Below, in pieces: positions 4,497-5,669 of a DNA stretch of 5,669 nt. Made by a program: the position numbers and the translations under genes. This DNA is from Actinomycetes bacterium (GTDB lineage: Bacteria; Bacillota_I; Bacilli_A; RF39; UBA660). The notes under the pieces are model-generated. The model made no database searches, had not been told where the DNA came from, and was given only the letters and a program-made list of their open reading frames with translations. Within the stretch, counting starts at the first letter, position 1, and each line of letters opens with the position of its first letter. Location of the stretch: NCBI GenBank assembly GCA_021152765.1, contig JAGKUT010000057.1, forward strand, positions 1 to 5,669. The letters run 5' to 3'.

Positions 4497-5236
4497 TAGA
4501 ACGCATTGAAGGAATAATAATAAAAGATTCTTCATATAGTGAGACAAGTAAATTAATAACTCTAATAACAAGAGAACATGGAATAATTAATCTACTCGCA
4601 AAAGGTGCGAAAACACTAAAAAGCCCACTAAGAAGTACAACAACAAAGCTAACACATGGATATTTCAATATAATATATAAAGAGTCTAAACTATCTACAT
4701 TAAAAGAAGTAGATGTAATAGACTACTATAAAAATATAAAACAAGACATAAATAAAATTAGTTATGCATCATATATATTAGAACTAGTAGAACAAGTAAT
4801 TAAACAAACAAACAATGAAGAAGTATTTGATAATCTAGTTTACTCCCTAAAAAAAATAGAAGAAAATATGAATCCATTAGTAATAACTAATATACTAGAA
4901 TTAAAATGTCTAGACTATCTAGGAGTAATGCCAATACTTGATTGTTGTAGTGTATGTGGAAATAAAAACATAATAACTATATCAGCTGATCAAGGCGGAT
5001 ATATATGTAAAAACTGTAGAAAAGACGAAACAATAGTAGATGAAAGGACAATAAAACTACTAAGAATGTTTTATTATGTAGATATAAATAAAATAGATAA
5101 ATTAGAAATATCAAAAAAAATATCAGAAGAAATAAATTATTTCTTAAATGCATATTATGAAAGATATACAGGATTATATCTTAAAAGTAAAAAATTCATA
5201 GAAAAATTATCAAAAGTAGGTGAAAAAAATGAATAA
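4493..5236 (+). CDS. recO: DNA repair protein RecO
   Basis: RecO acts with RecR (and RecF) to load RecA onto SSB-coated single-stranded DNA and to anneal strands in recombinational repair. It has 247 residues, the usual family length. The N-terminal OB-fold covers about 1-80, with the typical opening EGIIIKDSSYSETSKLITL at 5-23 and AKGAK at 36-40. A helical domain follows from about 85. The family zinc-binding motif is present with C152-x-x-C155-G and C172-x-x-C175; GG at 168-169 precedes the second pair as usual. The start overlaps the DUF1653 stop by 4 bases and has only a weak upstream GAAG, so translation probably depends on coupling. All family landmarks are intact. Confidence 0.95.
   Translation: MIERIEGIIIKDSSYSETSKLITLITREHGIINLLAKGAKTLKSPLRSTTTKLTHGYFNIIYKESKLSTLKEVDVIDYYKNIKQDINKISYASYILELVEQVIKQTNNEEVFDNLVYSLKKIEENMNPLVITNILELKCLDYLGVMPILDCCSVCGNKNIITISADQGGYICKNCRKDETIVDERTIKLLRMFYYVDINKIDKLEISKKISEEINYFLNAYYERYTGLYLKSKKFIEKLSKVGEKNE
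5218..5223 (+). promoter_or_regulatory. Shine-Dalgarno deciding the start of the DUF212 gene
   Basis: AGGTGA, the same variant used by yqzL, lies inside recO and ends 5 bases before ATG at 5229. A GTG at 5220 in the same frame overlaps this site and has no ribosome-binding site of its own, so ATG 5229 is preferred. Confidence 0.65.
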
Positions 5237-5666
5237 CTATAAATATTTATTAGTACCAGTAATAACACTGTTAATATGTCAAACACTAAAATTCTTAATA
5301 GAATCAATAACAACAAAAGAACTTGTATGGGGAAGACTATTTAATGGAACAGGTGGAATGCCTTCATCACATACATCATTCTCAACATCATTAACAATGA
5401 TGCTAGGGCTAAACTTAGGATTTGATAGTCCGATGTTCGCAATTGCTTTAGTATTTACATTTATAGTATCATATGACGCAATGGGACTTAGAATGGAAAG
5501 TGGTAAACAAGCAGAAGCAATAAATAAATTATTTGATGAGACATTCAAAGATAAAGGAATGACAAAACTAAAAGAAAAACTAGGACATAAACCAGAAGAA
5601 GTTTTAGCAGGTATGATTCTTGGAACACTATCTGCATTATTCTTTACATTTATAATATTTAAATAA
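5229..5666 (+). CDS. Divergent PAP2 family (DUF212, YuiD-like) membrane protein
   Basis: This gene codes 145 residues from ATG 5229; a GTG start at 5220 would add three residues but lacks a Shine-Dalgarno. The family is related to acid phosphatase/vanadium haloperoxidase (PAP2) enzymes, and B. subtilis YuiD is a member. Visible landmarks are GGMPSSH at 42-48, DAMGLR at 83-88 and LKEKLGHKPEEVLAG at 114-128, where the last His-containing block is the family signature. Hydrophobic segments lie at about 6-24, 50-64, 68-83 and 127-143, indicating an integral membrane protein. A lipid or polyprenyl phosphate phosphatase role is suggested by the superfamily and is not proven. It overlaps recO by 8 bases, so it is likely co-transcribed and coupled. 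The gene is complete; the window ends 3 bases after its stop. Confidence 0.88.
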   Translation: MNNYKYLLVPVITLLICQTLKFLIESITTKELVWGRLFNGTGGMPSSHTSFSTSLTMMLGLNLGFDSPMFAIALVFTFIVSYDAMGLRMESGKQAEAINKLFDETFKDKGMTKLKEKLGHKPEEVLAGMILGTLSALFFTFIIFK

Positions 5667-5669
5667 GAC

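Noticed and set aside
5220..5228. GTG start for the DUF212 gene
   Set aside because: The GTG lies within the AGGTGA that serves ATG 5229 and has no Shine-Dalgarno of its own.
2891..5666. Mycoplasma-type genetic code, suggested by the very low GC
   Set aside because: TGA ends cdd and the DUF1653 gene at exactly the expected lengths, and Trp is coded TGG in yqzL and recA-pathway neighbours, so TGA is a stop.

Overview
The window is almost entirely a very AT-rich, + strand, gene-dense segment of a low-GC Bacillota genome. Isoleucine is mostly ATA, arginine mostly AGA, and neighbouring genes touch or overlap. TGA is used as a stop (for example at the ends of cdd and the DUF1653 gene) and TGG codes Trp, so this is genetic code 11 and not the Mycoplasma code. 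The order cdd-era-yqzL-recO is the classical Bacillus-type order. Together with the extreme AT content this suggests an uncultured gut Bacilli lineage of the RF39/CAG type; that placement is inference.

Region 1 (1 to about 380) has a different character. GC is about 40% by hand count, codon use is mixed, and there is a good extended -10 promoter, a GGAGGA Shine-Dalgarno and a TTG start. It opens the reading frame of peptide chain release factor 2 (prfB) of a Clostridia-like organism, but only the N-terminal helical domain is present. At about 365-394 the GC content drops to under 20% and the frame runs on into an unrelated AT-rich tail of about 60 residues. This is either a real recombination joint or an assembly chimera.

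Region 2 (about 385-2837) holds the end of that AT-rich small ORF, which overlaps by ATGA the start of a 757-residue protein. The large protein carries 19 tandem 26-residue helical repeats (78 bp at DNA level) between mTERF-like degenerate ends. It has no signal peptide or membrane segment. It is the most unusual object in the window: a near-invariant scaffold with an invariant cysteine, with variation concentrated in a four-residue patch of each unit.

Region 3 (2838-5669) starts with an extended -10 promoter and reads as one operon: cdd (cytidine deaminase), era (ribosome-assembly GTPase), yqzL (36 codons), a DUF1653 protein, recO (recombination mediator) and a divergent PAP2/DUF212 membrane protein. 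The genes are joined by overlaps of 4, 32, 4 and 8 bases. The one gap, between era and yqzL, holds a 12-of-13 inverted repeat that places the yqzL ribosome-binding site and start codon in a hairpin loop. The operon combines nucleotide salvage, 30S maturation and DNA repair, which is ordinary housekeeping for Bacillota; the repeat-protein gene sits immediately upstream as an accessory neighbour.
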